Shown: positions 1 to 8,396, counted from the stretch's first letter. The stretch: 64,000 bases of DNA from Bradyrhizobium iriomotense (GCF_018130765.1 NZ_JAFCJZ010000011.1:1-64000), one strand, 5' to 3'. Translations and numbers: made by a program. Notes: generated by a model from the letters alone, not told the origin.

Positions 1-27
1 CAACAGACCTGAACGAAACGAGAATTG

Positions 28-78
28 TGTTACCCATGTCGTCGGTCTGAACTGTTACCTATGTTGCCGGTTGCTCAG
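28..78. mobile_element. Terminal repeats of an insertion sequence (end only)
   Basis: Two imperfect 25-bp direct repeats, each starting TGTTACC and continuing (C/T)ATGT(C/T)G(T/C)CGGT, begin at positions 28 and 53. Repeated ends of this kind are known from IS481- and IS21-type elements. No transposase is visible, so the body of the element would lie to the left of the window, or only a relic end remains. The family assignment is an inference. Confidence 0.45.
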
Positions 79-141
79 AGACGCATCCCAGCCATTTGCG
101 ATTGACGCTGGTTCCACCGCCCCTTGCATCGTAATGAGCGG

Positions 142-1440
142 ATGCGGCGGTTCGCCGCGCCTGCCGGGATCGCTGCATTGAACAAGCCTGTCGTCGTACC
201 TGCGGAAACGCTGGCCGAGCCCGTCGTCGTCGCCGACGTTGCGCCCGCTGCTGCCAAATCTGCCGCGAAGGCCGCCGGGCCGGCCTATGTCGTGCTTGCA
301 GGCATCAGCTTCTCGCACTTCCTCAACGACACCATGCAGTCGCTGATCGCCTCGGTGTATCCGCTCCTGAAGGACACCTACGCGCTCGACTTCGCGCAGA
401 TCGGCATGATCACGCTGGCCTTCCAGTTCACGGCCTCGCTGCTGCAGCCGGTGGTCGGGCACTACACCGACAAGAAGGCGCAGCCTTACTCGCTGTCGAT
501 CGGCATGGCCTCGACCTTCTTCGGCCTCTTGCTGCTCAGCGTTGCGCAGCAATATCTCGTCATCCTCGTCGCCGCCGCGCTGGTCGGCCTCGGCTCGGCG
601 GTGTTTCATCCCGAATCCGCGCGCATCGCGCGGCTCGCCTCCGGCGGCCGCTACGGTTTTGCGCAATCGGTGTTTCAGCTCGGCGGTAGCTTCGGCACGT
701 CGATGGGGCCGGTGCTGGCCGCGCTGATCGTGGTGCCGTTCGGGCAGGGCAGCATCGCCTGGTTCTCTTCGATCGCGTTCCTCGCCATTCTCATCCTCTG
801 GCGCATCGGGCGCTGGTACGCGCCGCAGATCACGACGAAGAAGGCGGCGCCCGTCCACACTCAGCCCGGCGGGCCGAGCTCGCGCCGTGTCGCCGTTGCA
901 CTTCTCGTGCTGGTGGCGCTCTTGTTCTCAAAACAGCTCTACGTCTCGAGCCTGTCGAGCTACTACATCTTCTACCTGATCGACCGTTTCGGCGTGTCGA
1001 CGCAGGCAGCGCAAATCTACCTCTTCATCTTCCTCGCGGCGAATGCGGTCGGAGCGTTCTTCGGCGGCCCCTTGGGCGATCGCTTCGGCCGCAAGATCGT
1101 GATCTGGATCTCGATCCTGGGCGCGCTGCCGTTCACGCTGGCGCTGCCTTATGCCGGGCTCTACGCCAGCGCGGTGCTGTCAGTGATCATCGGCCTCATC
1201 ATCTCCTCGACGACGTCGTCGATCATCGTGTTCGCGCAGGAGCTGGTGCCGCACCGCTTCGGCATGATCTCCGGCGTGTTCTTCGGCGTCGCCTTCGGCA
1301 TCGGGGGCTTGGGGGCGGCCGTGCTCGGCAAGCTCGCCGACCACACCTCGATCGAGTTCGTCTACCAGGTCTGTGCCTATCTGCCGGCGATTGGGCTGCT
1401 CGCGGTGTTCCTGCCCAAGCTGCCGCGCCACGCGCGTTAA
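142..1440 (+). CDS. MFS transporter, fosmidomycin-resistance (Fsr) type
   Basis: This is an inner-membrane drug exporter of the major facilitator superfamily, predicted at 432 residues. After an Ala/Val-rich hydrophilic N-terminus of about 45 residues come twelve hydrophobic segments in two halves. The first helix contains the SHFLND motif typical of the Fsr group, and an MFS motif-A-like segment (GDRFGRK) follows in the second half. Fsr proteins export fosmidomycin and related antibiotics; the substrate here is not known. A TTG at 124 is an alternative start; an in-frame stop at 103 rules out anything further upstream. An IS end lies only about 60 bp upstream, so the native promoter may have been replaced. 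No operon partner is evident. Confidence 0.85.
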   Translation: MRRFAAPAGIAALNKPVVVPAETLAEPVVVADVAPAAAKSAAKAAGPAYVVLAGISFSHFLNDTMQSLIASVYPLLKDTYALDFAQIGMITLAFQFTASLLQPVVGHYTDKKAQPYSLSIGMASTFFGLLLLSVAQQYLVILVAAALVGLGSAVFHPESARIARLASGGRYGFAQSVFQLGGSFGTSMGPVLAALIVVPFGQGSIAWFSSIAFLAILILWRIGRWYAPQITTKKAAPVHTQPGGPSSRRVAVALLVLVALLFSKQLYVSSLSSYYIFYLIDRFGVSTQAAQIYLFIFLAANAVGAFFGGPLGDRFGRKIVIWISILGALPFTLALPYAGLYASAVLSVIIGLIISSTTSSIIVFAQELVPHRFGMISGVFFGVAFGIGGLGAAVLGKLADHTSIEFVYQVCAYLPAIGLLAVFLPKLPRHAR

Positions 1441-1571
1441 CAGTTTCTTTGTTGCTGCGTTGCGGCTTCACACATCGTTAGCAATTGGGCTCCGCCCAGC
1501 GCTTGCATTTTTGCAACGCTCCCGCTGCATCCGCGTGTAGGTAGAGAAAAAATCAACCTTAAAAATTAGGG

Positions 1572-1586
1572 TTAAGTGGCGCTTAA
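1572..1586. promoter_or_regulatory. CtrA-type box TTAA-N7-TTAA
   Basis: A perfect TTAA-N7-TTAA sequence (spacer GTGGCGC) lies 86 bp upstream of the outer-membrane protein gene at 1672, inside an otherwise AT-rich promoter-like stretch. This is the consensus site of the cell-cycle regulator CtrA in alphaproteobacteria. It suggests cell-cycle-controlled expression of the porin. A chance match is possible but less likely in GC-rich DNA. Confidence 0.55.
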
Positions 1587-1671
1587 ACATTTACTGCCAT
1601 CGTCCGGGTCGTGAGTTTCCAGAACGTGGGGCGTCTGCATTTCTGCCTCACCGGCCATAAGGACGAAGCCA

Positions 1672-2505
1672 ATGCGTAGCGTTAAGTCTCTCCTTGCCGC
1701 GGGTGCGGCAACCCTGATCTCGTCGATGGCGTTCGCCGCCGACATGCCGATCGCAGCGCCCCCTCCGATGTACGCGCCGCCGGCTCCGCCCGCCGATTTC
1801 GGCGGCTGGTATCTCCGTGGCGACGTCGGCATGACCAACCAGCGCGCCAAGAGCATCGAGGGTAACGTAGCGCCTGGGTTTACGAAGACGACGGAGGGAC
1901 TCGGCTTCGATTCCTCGCCGCTGTTCGATCTCGGCGTCGGCTATCGCTTTAACAACTGGTTCCGCGCCGACGTGATCGGCCAGTACCGGGGCAAGGCCAA
2001 TCTGCACGGCAGCGACAACGTCATTGGACCCGGCTTCGTCGGCGTCAACAATTACACCGGCAGCAAGTCCGAGTGGGTCGTCATGGCGAATGCCTATGTC
2101 GATCTCGGCACCTGGTGGTGCATCACCCCGTTCATCGGCGCCGGTCTCGGCGGCTCCTACAACAAGATCAGCGGCTTCCGCGACGACGGCGTGTCGTTCA
2201 GCGGTGGCGCGCTGTCCAACAGCGTCGCTTACTTCGCCGACAACGGTAAGTGGAACTTCGCCTGGGCCGCCCACGCCGGTCTCGCCTACAAGGTCAATCC
2301 CGGGTTCACCGTCGAACTGGCCTACAGCTACATGAACCTCGGCGACGCAGCGCCCGGCAACTTCCGCCTGTTCGACAACAGCGCCTCCGGTCCGACCTCG
2401 ATCAAGCTCAAGGAGCTCACCTCGCACGATCTCAAGCTCGGCGTGCGCTGGGATCTCAACAGCCCGCCGGCCTACGTGCCGCCGCCGCTCGTCACCAAGG
2501 GCTGA
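1672..2505 (+). CDS. Outer-membrane beta-barrel protein (Omp25/opacity-like)
   Basis: A 277-residue outer-membrane protein. It has a clear signal peptide (residues 1-22, cleaved near AFA-AD), a short Pro-rich mature N-terminus, and then an eight-stranded-barrel-like domain opening with GGWYLRGDVG, with many alternating aromatic residues. After the final strand (LKLGVRW) it carries an unusual Pro-rich tail (PPAYVPPPL) instead of ending on an aromatic residue, which may be a periplasmic extension. It is probably a structural porin-like protein of the envelope. A perfect CtrA box lies upstream and a strong terminator follows, so it is likely monocistronic. Confidence 0.85.
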   Translation: MRSVKSLLAAGAATLISSMAFAADMPIAAPPPMYAPPAPPADFGGWYLRGDVGMTNQRAKSIEGNVAPGFTKTTEGLGFDSSPLFDLGVGYRFNNWFRADVIGQYRGKANLHGSDNVIGPGFVGVNNYTGSKSEWVVMANAYVDLGTWWCITPFIGAGLGGSYNKISGFRDDGVSFSGGALSNSVAYFADNGKWNFAWAAHAGLAYKVNPGFTVELAYSYMNLGDAAPGNFRLFDNSASGPTSIKLKELTSHDLKLGVRWDLNSPPAYVPPPLVTKG

Positions 2506-2533
2506 TCCTCAAGCCCATCGCTTAACGTCTCTT

Positions 2534-2564
2534 AACGGCGCGGGATCATCCCGCGCCGTTTTGC
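2534..2564 (+). terminator. Rho-independent terminator after the porin gene
   Basis: A 12-bp perfect stem (2534-2545 with 2549-2560) with a 3-nt loop is followed by a T-rich stretch. It ends the transcript of the gene at 1672-2505. Confidence 0.85.
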
Positions 2565-2676
2565 TTTGCGGATTTTTCATGGCCCGACGGCGGCGAAATC
2601 ACCGGACGCAACCATTGGTTAAGGTTAACGAGCCATGATCATCGGCGAAAGTTCGAGTCCGATCTGGAGCGTTGCG

Positions 2677-3564
2677 ATGCGTAGGCTTTTGTTGGCGGCG
2701 GTGATGTTGGGGACGGTGTCTGCCGCACACGCGGCCGATATGCCGGATCTGCCGGTCCTGCGCGGCGGCTTCACCGACGGCCTGTCGAAGACGTCCCGCA
2801 ACTGGGACGGCTTCTATGTCGGCGGCAACGCCGGCTATACCACCAACGCCACCGATTTCAGCCAAAGCGTCGTCGGCCTGACCAACTTCATCTTCCGCGA
2901 CAGCGTTCTTCAGCAGCCGACGTCGACATGGTCGCTGATGAACAAGACCAACACGCAAGGCGTCAATTTCGGCGGCTTCATCGGCCGCAACTGGCAATGG
3001 TATGATGCCATTCTCAGTCTCGAGGGCACCTACAGCTACTTCAACAATCTCGCGACATCGACGTCGGGCTCGAACTCGCTCATGATCGTCAACCCGGCCG
3101 GCGAAACACGCCCCCCGGGCATCACCAACAACTATGGCGTGACGCTGACCGGTACCGCTGCGGCGCAGGTCAAGGACATGATCACGTTGCGCGGGCGCGT
3201 GGGTTGGGACGGTGGCGACTTCATGCCCTACATGTTCGCCGGAGCGGCTGTCGGTCGCATGGACGTCTCCCGTACGGTGACGAGCAACGTGACATTGCGG
3301 CAGGACTCGACGGTCACGGACGCGTTCGGCAACGTCATCACCGTCATCGGCACGACCAACCCCGTTCCGGCGCAATCGCAGACCCAGTCCCAGCACAGAA
3401 CCAATACGTTCGCGGTGGGTTGGACTGCCGGTCTTGGTCTCGAATACTGCATCTGGGACGGTCTATTCGCGCGCGTCGAATACGAATATGTGAGATTCTC
3501 TCCCGTCATGAACACGCAGGTGACGCTGAACAACGCGCGCCTCGGCCTCGGCTACAAGTTCTGA
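2677..3564 (+). CDS. Outer-membrane beta-barrel protein
   Basis: A predicted 295-residue outer-membrane barrel. The start at 2677 gives a standard signal peptide (MRRLLLAAVM to the AHA-AD cleavage region); an ATG at 2635 would add 14 hydrophilic residues ahead of it and is rejected. The mature protein begins with the rhizobial porin hallmark WDGFYVGGNAGY, contains Thr/Asn-rich loops, and ends in a classical C-terminal strand, LGLGYKF, with terminal Phe as needed for BAM-mediated insertion. It belongs to the same general family as the neighbour at 1672 but has low similarity to it, so the pair are distant paralogues or independently recruited family members. Confidence 0.85.
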   Translation: MRRLLLAAVMLGTVSAAHAADMPDLPVLRGGFTDGLSKTSRNWDGFYVGGNAGYTTNATDFSQSVVGLTNFIFRDSVLQQPTSTWSLMNKTNTQGVNFGGFIGRNWQWYDAILSLEGTYSYFNNLATSTSGSNSLMIVNPAGETRPPGITNNYGVTLTGTAAAQVKDMITLRGRVGWDGGDFMPYMFAGAAVGRMDVSRTVTSNVTLRQDSTVTDAFGNVITVIGTTNPVPAQSQTQSQHRTNTFAVGWTAGLGLEYCIWDGLFARVEYEYVRFSPVMNTQVTLNNARLGLGYKF

Positions 3565-3637
3565 CGCGGCCGCGCCTCGCCGGTTGACAGGTTCTCTCCG
3601 TCCTGATGCTCTGTCGCTCCAAAGCGGGGTGGCGGAA

Positions 3638-4228
3638 ATGAAGATCTACGGCGACAGCAATTCCGGAAATTGTCTGAAGGTGAAGTGGGTCTGCGACAAG
3701 CTCGCGGTGCCCTATCAGTGGGTCGAGATCGACACAAGCAAGGGCGAGACGCGCACGCCGCAATTCCTCAAGATGAACGGCGCCGGCCAGGTGCCGACCG
3801 TCGCCTTCGACGACGGCCGCACGCTGGCGCAGTCCAATGCCATCATCCGCTATCTCGCCCGCGACAGCGTCCTCATTCCGCGTGATGCCTTTGCCGCGGC
3901 GAAGATGGATGAATGGCTGTTCTGGGAGCAGTACAGCCACGAGCCCTATATTGCGGTGTGCCGCTTCCAGCTTGTCTATCTCGGCAAGGACGCCTCCGAG
4001 CTCGATCCTGAAAAGGTCAAGCGTGGCTATGCGGCGCTCGACCGCATGGAGCAGCATCTCGCCACCAGCCGCTTCTTCGCCGGCGATGCGGTGTCGCTCG
4101 CCGACGTCTCGCTGCTCGCCTATACGCGCGTCGCGCATGAGGGCGGTTTCGATCTCGGTCGCTATGCGGCCATCCGCCGCTGGATCGGCGAGGCCGAGGC
4201 CTTTCTCGGCCTGCCCGCGGCGCGCTGA
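3638..4228 (+). CDS. Glutathione S-transferase family protein
   Basis: A 196-residue cytosolic glutathione transferase. The N-terminal thioredoxin-like domain (residues 1-77) has SGNCLKVKW around the catalytic Ser/Cys position, the cis-Pro motif GQVPT, and the glutathione-binding QSNAI motif. An all-helical C-terminal domain follows, with the GDAVSLADVSLLAY N-capping/hydrophobic-staple region. The ATG at 3638 is chosen because it starts exactly at the first beta-strand; an upstream ATG at 3584 would add 18 residues with no family counterpart. The substrate is unknown. A 13-bp tandem repeat overlaps its stop codon. Confidence 0.88.
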   Translation: MKIYGDSNSGNCLKVKWVCDKLAVPYQWVEIDTSKGETRTPQFLKMNGAGQVPTVAFDDGRTLAQSNAIIRYLARDSVLIPRDAFAAAKMDEWLFWEQYSHEPYIAVCRFQLVYLGKDASELDPEKVKRGYAALDRMEQHLATSRFFAGDAVSLADVSLLAYTRVAHEGGFDLGRYAAIRRWIGEAEAFLGLPAAR

Positions 4229-4272
4229 GTCTTCGCGCGGAGTCTTGGCGCTGAGTCTTGGCGCTGAGTTTC
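4221..4272. repeat. Four tandem 13-bp units across a gene end
   Basis: Four consecutive 13-bp units of the form (C/G)GCGC(T/G)GAGTCTT run from 4221 to 4272. The first contains the GST stop codon and the last reaches to 14 bp before the GNAT start. Because 13 is not a multiple of 3, unit gain or loss changes the frame downstream of the stop but leaves the GST protein intact. Confidence 0.9.
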
Positions 4273-4285
4273 TGGAGTTTCCCGT

Positions 4286-4750
4286 ATGAACGATAAGTCC
4301 GTCTCGATCCGTCCCGCGCGCCGCGAGGACGTGCCGGCGATCGTGGCGATGCTCGCCGATGATCATCTCGGGCGGGGCCGCGAGCGCGTGGAGGATCCGC
4401 TGCCTGCATCCTATTACGCGGCATTCGCGCGGGTCGAGCGCGATCCAAACCTGACGCTCGTCGTTGCCGAGAGCGAGGGCAGGGTGGTCGGCTGCCTGCA
4501 ACTCGCTGTTCTCTCAGGCATCAGCTCGCAAGGCGGCATCCGCGGTCTGCTCGAGGACGTGCGCGTTGCCACTGATTGTCGCAGCCGCGGCATCGGCGAG
4601 AAGTTGGTGCAATGGGCGGTGACGGAAGCAAAGGCGCGTGGCTGCAATTTGGTCGAACTGCCGACGCATCAGACGCGAACAGATGCACAGCGATTCTACA
4701 AGCGGCTGGGATTCACAGCGAGTCATGTCGGTATGACTGTCCGCTTTTGA
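4286..4750 (+). CDS. GNAT-family N-acetyltransferase
   Basis: A 154-residue acetyl-CoA-dependent acyltransferase. It opens with the usual SIRPARREDVPAI strand-helix and has the central beta-4 (VVGCLQLAV). It also has the acetyl-CoA pyrophosphate loop (CRSRGIGEKL, matching the R/Q-x-x-G-x-G/A motif) and the C-terminal AQRFYKRLGF motif found in most GNAT enzymes. The length is typical of a single-domain GNAT. The substrate cannot be read from the sequence. It follows the GST gene by 57 bp with the tandem repeat between, so co-transcription is possible. Confidence 0.88.
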   Translation: MNDKSVSIRPARREDVPAIVAMLADDHLGRGRERVEDPLPASYYAAFARVERDPNLTLVVAESEGRVVGCLQLAVLSGISSQGGIRGLLEDVRVATDCRSRGIGEKLVQWAVTEAKARGCNLVELPTHQTRTDAQRFYKRLGFTASHVGMTVRF

Positions 4751-4758
4751 GGCAGCAG

Positions 4759-4859
4759 GAGCGTTTTCGAGCGAAGTGGATACCGGTTCGCGTCAAGAAA
4801 AACGCGTCAATGCAAAAATCCAGAGTCCCGTTCCGGTTGTATCGGAATGGGGCTCTGGC
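4759..4859. repeat. Intergenic repeat, AGCGTTTTCGAGCGAAGTGG type
   Basis: This imperfectly palindromic stretch begins GAGCGTTTTCGAGCGAAGTG and contains GTTCGCGTCAAGAAAAACGC. It matches a repeat I know as common between genes in Bradyrhizobium and Rhodopseudomonas; no other copy was seen in this window. The remaining gap to 5007 shows no gene. Confidence 0.5.
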
Positions 4860-5006
4860 CGCGGCCGTTGCGCCATCTACAAATTCGGATCGCGCGTTCG
4901 TTCATCTTAAGAGCTGATAAACTACCCAGCCGTCGTTCACGTGGACGCGGGAACGAACGGTGCTACGCAGCGTCAGACACCGGGCTCGGTCGGTTCGGGG
5001 ATTTCG

Positions 5007-5213
5007 ATGACAAGCTATTCCATGATCAAGGTCGGCAACCACTACGTTGTGCAGGCCAACGACAAGTGCATTTTGAAAGTCGGCAGCCGCCGCCGTGCCG
5101 CGCAATTGATCAGCGAGGCCACGGACTTGCTGAATGCGCTCACTGCGGTCGAATCCCCGGAAATCGCCCCCGAGGCGCCTTCACTCCAGCGTGAGACGTC
5201 CGAACTTCCTTGA
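5007..5213 (+). CDS. Small conserved-looking hypothetical protein
   Basis: A 68-residue protein with no family I recognise. It begins MTSYSMIKVGNHYVVQANDK, has a basic centre (SRRRAAQ), a helix (LISEATDLLNAL), and an acidic Glu/Pro tail. The start at 5007 is preceded by GGGGAT at a workable distance. An ATG at 4941 would add 22 residues that run into repeat-flanking DNA and look non-coding. It sits just ahead of the serC leader and could be transcribed with it. The GC-rich third-codon pattern favours a real gene. Confidence 0.6.
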   Translation: MTSYSMIKVGNHYVVQANDKCILKVGSRRRAAQLISEATDLLNALTAVESPEIAPEAPSLQRETSELP

Positions 5214-5225
5214 CGACTCTTCCCG

Positions 5226-5292
5226 TTTCCCGTATCAGCCGCGGCGGGACACCTCCCCCCAACGGGAGGCTTACTATCTGGAAGGGTAGATC
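5226..5292 (+). ncRNA. serC leader RNA motif (candidate)
   Basis: The segment directly ahead of serC carries a compact hairpin: CCTCCC (5252-5257) pairs with GGGAGG (5264-5269) around a CCCAAC loop. It is preceded by GCGGCGGGACA and followed by TTACTATCTGGAAGGG up to the start codon. This agrees in position and general form with the serC element described for alphaproteobacteria, a structured 5' leader of serC genes. The pairing next to the ribosome-binding region suggests translational control. The assignment is from memory of the family, not from a covariance search. Confidence 0.6.
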
Positions 5293-6465
5293 ATGACTGT
5301 AGCGAAGCCCGCTTCGCGGCCGACTGTGCCGCATTTTTCCTCCGGCCCCTGCGCCAAGCGCCCCGGCTGGAACGCCCAAAATCTCAAGGACGCAGCGCTC
5401 GGTCGCTCGCATCGCGCGAAGGTCGGCAAGACCAAGCTCAAGCTCGCGATCGATCTGACGCGCGAAGTGCTTGAAGTGCCCGCCGATTATCGCATCGGCA
5501 TCGTGCCGGCCTCCGATACCGGAGCGGTCGAAATGGCGCTGTGGTCACTGCTCGGTGCGCGGCCCGTCACCACGCTCGCCTGGGAATCCTTCGGCGAGGG
5601 CTGGGTCAGCGACATCGTCAAGGAATTGAAGCTCAAGGACGTCACCAAGCTCAACGCTGGTTATGGCGATATCCCCGACCTCTCCAAGGTCGATCCCAAG
5701 AGCGACGTCGTCTTCACCTGGAACGGCACCACCTCGGGCGTGCGCGTGCCGAACGCCGACTGGATCAGCGCGACCCGCGAAGGCCTGACCATCTGCGACG
5801 CGACGTCCGCCGCGTTTGCGCAGCCGCTCGACTGGCCGAAGCTCGACGTCGTCACCTTCTCCTGGCAGAAGGCGCTCGGCGGCGAAGCCGCGCACGGCAT
5901 GCTGATCCTGTCGCCCCGCGCGGTGGAGCGGCTCGAGACCTACAAGCCGGCCTGGCCGCTGCCAAAGATCTTCCGCATGACCAAGGGCGGCAAGCTCAAC
6001 GAAGGCATCTTCGTCGGCGAGACCATCAACACGCCGTCGATGCTCTGCGTAGAGGATTATCTCGATGCGCTGAACTGGGCCAAGTCGATCGGCGGCCTCA
6101 AGGCGCTGATCGCGCGCGCCGATGCCAACACCAAGGTGCTCGCCGACTGGAAAGTGAAGACGCCCTGGATCGACTTCCTCGCCAAGGACGCCTCGATCCG
6201 CTCCAACACCTCGGTGTGCCTGAAGTTCACCGATCCCGCGATCACCTCGCTCTCGGACGACGCGCAGGCCGAGTTCTCCAAGAAGCTGGTCGCGCTGGTC
6301 GAGAAGGAAGGCGCCGGTTACGACTTCGCCTATTACCGGGATGCGCCGGCCGGCCTGCGGATCTGGTGCGGCGCCACGGTGGAAGCAAAGGACGTCGAGC
6401 TGCTGACGCAGTGGATCGACTGGGCCTTCGCCGAGACCAAGGCCACGCTGGCCAAGGCGGCGTAA
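5293..6465 (+). CDS. serC: Phosphoserine aminotransferase
   Basis: A 390-residue PLP enzyme that converts 3-phosphohydroxypyruvate and glutamate into phosphoserine, the second step of serine synthesis. It is the alphaproteobacterial class-V-like form: it opens with PHFSSGPCAKRPGW and has a TWNGTTSGVRVP segment, an aspartate that pairs with the cofactor (CDATSAAFA), and the PLP-lysine region FSWQKALGGE. The length fits the family. It is preceded by a candidate serC leader and followed by serA after a palindromic repeat, so both steps of the pathway are clustered. Its start has a clear GGAAGGG 10 bp upstream. Confidence 0.96.
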   Translation: MTVAKPASRPTVPHFSSGPCAKRPGWNAQNLKDAALGRSHRAKVGKTKLKLAIDLTREVLEVPADYRIGIVPASDTGAVEMALWSLLGARPVTTLAWESFGEGWVSDIVKELKLKDVTKLNAGYGDIPDLSKVDPKSDVVFTWNGTTSGVRVPNADWISATREGLTICDATSAAFAQPLDWPKLDVVTFSWQKALGGEAAHGMLILSPRAVERLETYKPAWPLPKIFRMTKGGKLNEGIFVGETINTPSMLCVEDYLDALNWAKSIGGLKALIARADANTKVLADWKVKTPWIDFLAKDASIRSNTSVCLKFTDPAITSLSDDAQAEFSKKLVALVEKEGAGYDFAYYRDAPAGLRIWCGATVEAKDVELLTQWIDWAFAETKATLAKAA

Positions 6466-6479
6466 GCAAACCAACTCCT

Positions 6480-6586
6480 CGTCATGGCCGGGCTTGACCC
6501 GGCCATCCATCAATCAAGAGAGATGGATCCGCGGGGTTCTGGCGCGAAGACGCGCTTCGCGCTTAAGCCCGCGGATGACGTTCCGT
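6480..6586. repeat. Palindromic intergenic repeat between serC and serA
   Basis: A hairpin (CATGGCCGGG paired with CCCGGCCATC) at 6483-6508 is followed by a second palindromic part with GACGCGCTTCGCGC and CCGCGGATGACG. This is a Bradyrhizobium-type repeat in which CCCGGCCATC and GCGGATGACG blocks bracket the unit. It lies inside the presumed serC-serA transcript and may form a stem in the mRNA. Confidence 0.7.
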
Positions 6587-6615
6587 AAATGCAGCACGCA
6601 CCACGGATCATCCCC

Positions 6616-8205
6616 ATGACCAAACCCAAAGTTCTCATTTCCGACGCACTCTCTCCCGCCGCTGTTCAGATCTTCAAAGACCGCGGTGTCGAGGTCGACT
6701 TCCAGCCCAACCTCGGCAAGGACAAGGACAAGCTCGCCGAGATCATCGGCAATTACGACGGCCTCGCGATCCGCTCCGCGACCAAGGCGACCGCCAAGAT
6801 CCTCGAGAAGGCGGCCAAGCTGAAGGTGATCGGCCGCGCCGGCATCGGCGTCGACAATGTCGAGATCCCGGCCGCGACGGCCAAGGGCATCATCGTGATG
6901 AACACGCCGTTCGGCAATTCGATCACGACCGCCGAGCATGCCATCACCCTGATGCTGGCGCTCGCCCGCGAGATCCCGCAAGCCGACGCCTCGACCCAGG
7001 CCGGCAAGTGGGAGAAGAACCGCTTCATGGGCGTCGAGATCACCGGCAAGGTGCTCGGCGTGGTCGGCTGCGGCAATATCGGCTCGATCGTCGCTGATCG
7101 CGCGCTCGGCCTGCGCATGAAGGTGATCGCGTTCGATCCCTTCCTGTCGCCGGAGCGCGCCAAGGACATCGGCGTCGAGAAGGTTGATCTCGACGATCTC
7201 CTCAAGCGCGCCGATTTCATCACGCTGCACACGCCGCTGACCGAGAAGACCAAGAACATCATCGACGCGGCCGCGATCGCCAAGATGAAGAAGGGCGTGC
7301 GCCTGATCAACTGCGCCCGTGGTGGTCTCGTCGACGAGCAGGCGGTGGTCGATGCGCTCAATTCCAAGCACATTGCGGGTGCCGCCTTCGACGTCTTCGT
7401 CGAGGAGCCCGCGACGTCCAACGTGCTGTTCGGCCATCCCAACGTGATCTGCACCCCGCATCTCGGCGCCTCCACCACGGAAGCGCAGGAGAACGTCGCG
7501 CTCCAGGTCGCCGAGCAGATGTCGGACTACCTGCTCACCGGCGCGATCTCGAATGCGGTCAACTTCCCCTCGATCACGGCGGAAGAGGCGCCGAAGCTGA
7601 AGCCGTTCATCGCGCTTGCCGAGAAGCTCGGCTCGTTCGCCGGCCAGCTCACCGAGACCGGCATTCTCAAGGTCGAGATCACCTATGAAGGCCATGTCGC
7701 CGAGATGAAGATCAAGGCGATCACCTCGGCCGTGCTGTCGGGCCTGCTGCGGCCGATGCTGGGCGAGGTCAACGTGGTGTCGGCACCCGTCGTCGCCAAG
7801 GAGCGCGGCATGGTGGTGGACGAGATTGTGCGCGCCGCCCAGAGCGACTATGAGAGCCTGATCACCGTCACCGTCGCGACCGAACGCCAGGAGCGCTCGG
7901 TCTCCGGTACCGTCTATCACGACGGCAAGCCGCGCCTCGTCGACGTCAAGGGCATCCGTGTCGATGCCGAGTTCGGCAAGTCGATGATCTACATCACCAA
8001 CGAGGACAAGCCGGGCTTCATCGGCAAGTTCGCAAGCCTCCTCGGCGATGCCAAGATCAATATCGCGACCTTCCATCTCGGCCGCGTCGCGCCCGGCAGC
8101 GATGCCATTGCGCTGGTCGAGGTCGACGGCGCGGTGCCGGCGGACGTGCTCGCCAAGGTGCTGGCCTTGCCGCAGGTCAAGCAGGCCAAGGCGCTGACGT
8201 TCTGA
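6616..8205 (+). CDS. serA: D-3-phosphoglycerate dehydrogenase
   Basis: A 529-residue NAD-dependent enzyme for the first step of serine synthesis, 3-phosphoglycerate to 3-phosphohydroxypyruvate. It has the N-terminal substrate domain and the Rossmann fold with VVGCGNIGSIVADRA (residues about 150). The active-site signature INCARGGLVDEQA and catalytic HLGASTTEAQ follow. Next come the intervening domain found in long-form PGDHs, and a C-terminal ACT domain (ITNEDKPGFIGKFASLLG) that can bind serine. The ATG at 6616 matches the conserved start MTKPKVLISD; an ATG at 6589 is less likely. It ends at a strong terminator and forms the serine pathway with serC. Confidence 0.96.
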   Translation: MTKPKVLISDALSPAAVQIFKDRGVEVDFQPNLGKDKDKLAEIIGNYDGLAIRSATKATAKILEKAAKLKVIGRAGIGVDNVEIPAATAKGIIVMNTPFGNSITTAEHAITLMLALAREIPQADASTQAGKWEKNRFMGVEITGKVLGVVGCGNIGSIVADRALGLRMKVIAFDPFLSPERAKDIGVEKVDLDDLLKRADFITLHTPLTEKTKNIIDAAAIAKMKKGVRLINCARGGLVDEQAVVDALNSKHIAGAAFDVFVEEPATSNVLFGHPNVICTPHLGASTTEAQENVALQVAEQMSDYLLTGAISNAVNFPSITAEEAPKLKPFIALAEKLGSFAGQLTETGILKVEITYEGHVAEMKIKAITSAVLSGLLRPMLGEVNVVSAPVVAKERGMVVDEIVRAAQSDYESLITVTVATERQERSVSGTVYHDGKPRLVDVKGIRVDAEFGKSMIYITNEDKPGFIGKFASLLGDAKINIATFHLGRVAPGSDAIALVEVDGAVPADVLAKVLALPQVKQAKALTF

Positions 8206-8271
8206 GGCACAGTCGTTCCGTGGCGCGTGCCACGGAATGACGCGCATCATATATTCCGACCTGCGGAACAG

Positions 8272-8304
8272 CGCCGCCTCCATCGCCGGAGGCGGCGTTT
8301 TTAT
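8272..8304 (+). terminator. Rho-independent terminator of serA
   Basis: A perfect 10-bp GC-rich stem (8272-8281 with 8288-8297) with a 6-nt loop is followed by TTTTTA. A second small inverted repeat, CCGTGGCGCGTGCCACGG (8219-8236), sits just upstream. Confidence 0.92.
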
Positions 8305-8396
8305 TTTCCCCGCGACCACCAAACTTTGTGTACCAATGGCGCCCAGAACGCCTCGTAACTACGTTCCGTTCAAATCGTTCGACAAGGGAGAAAACA

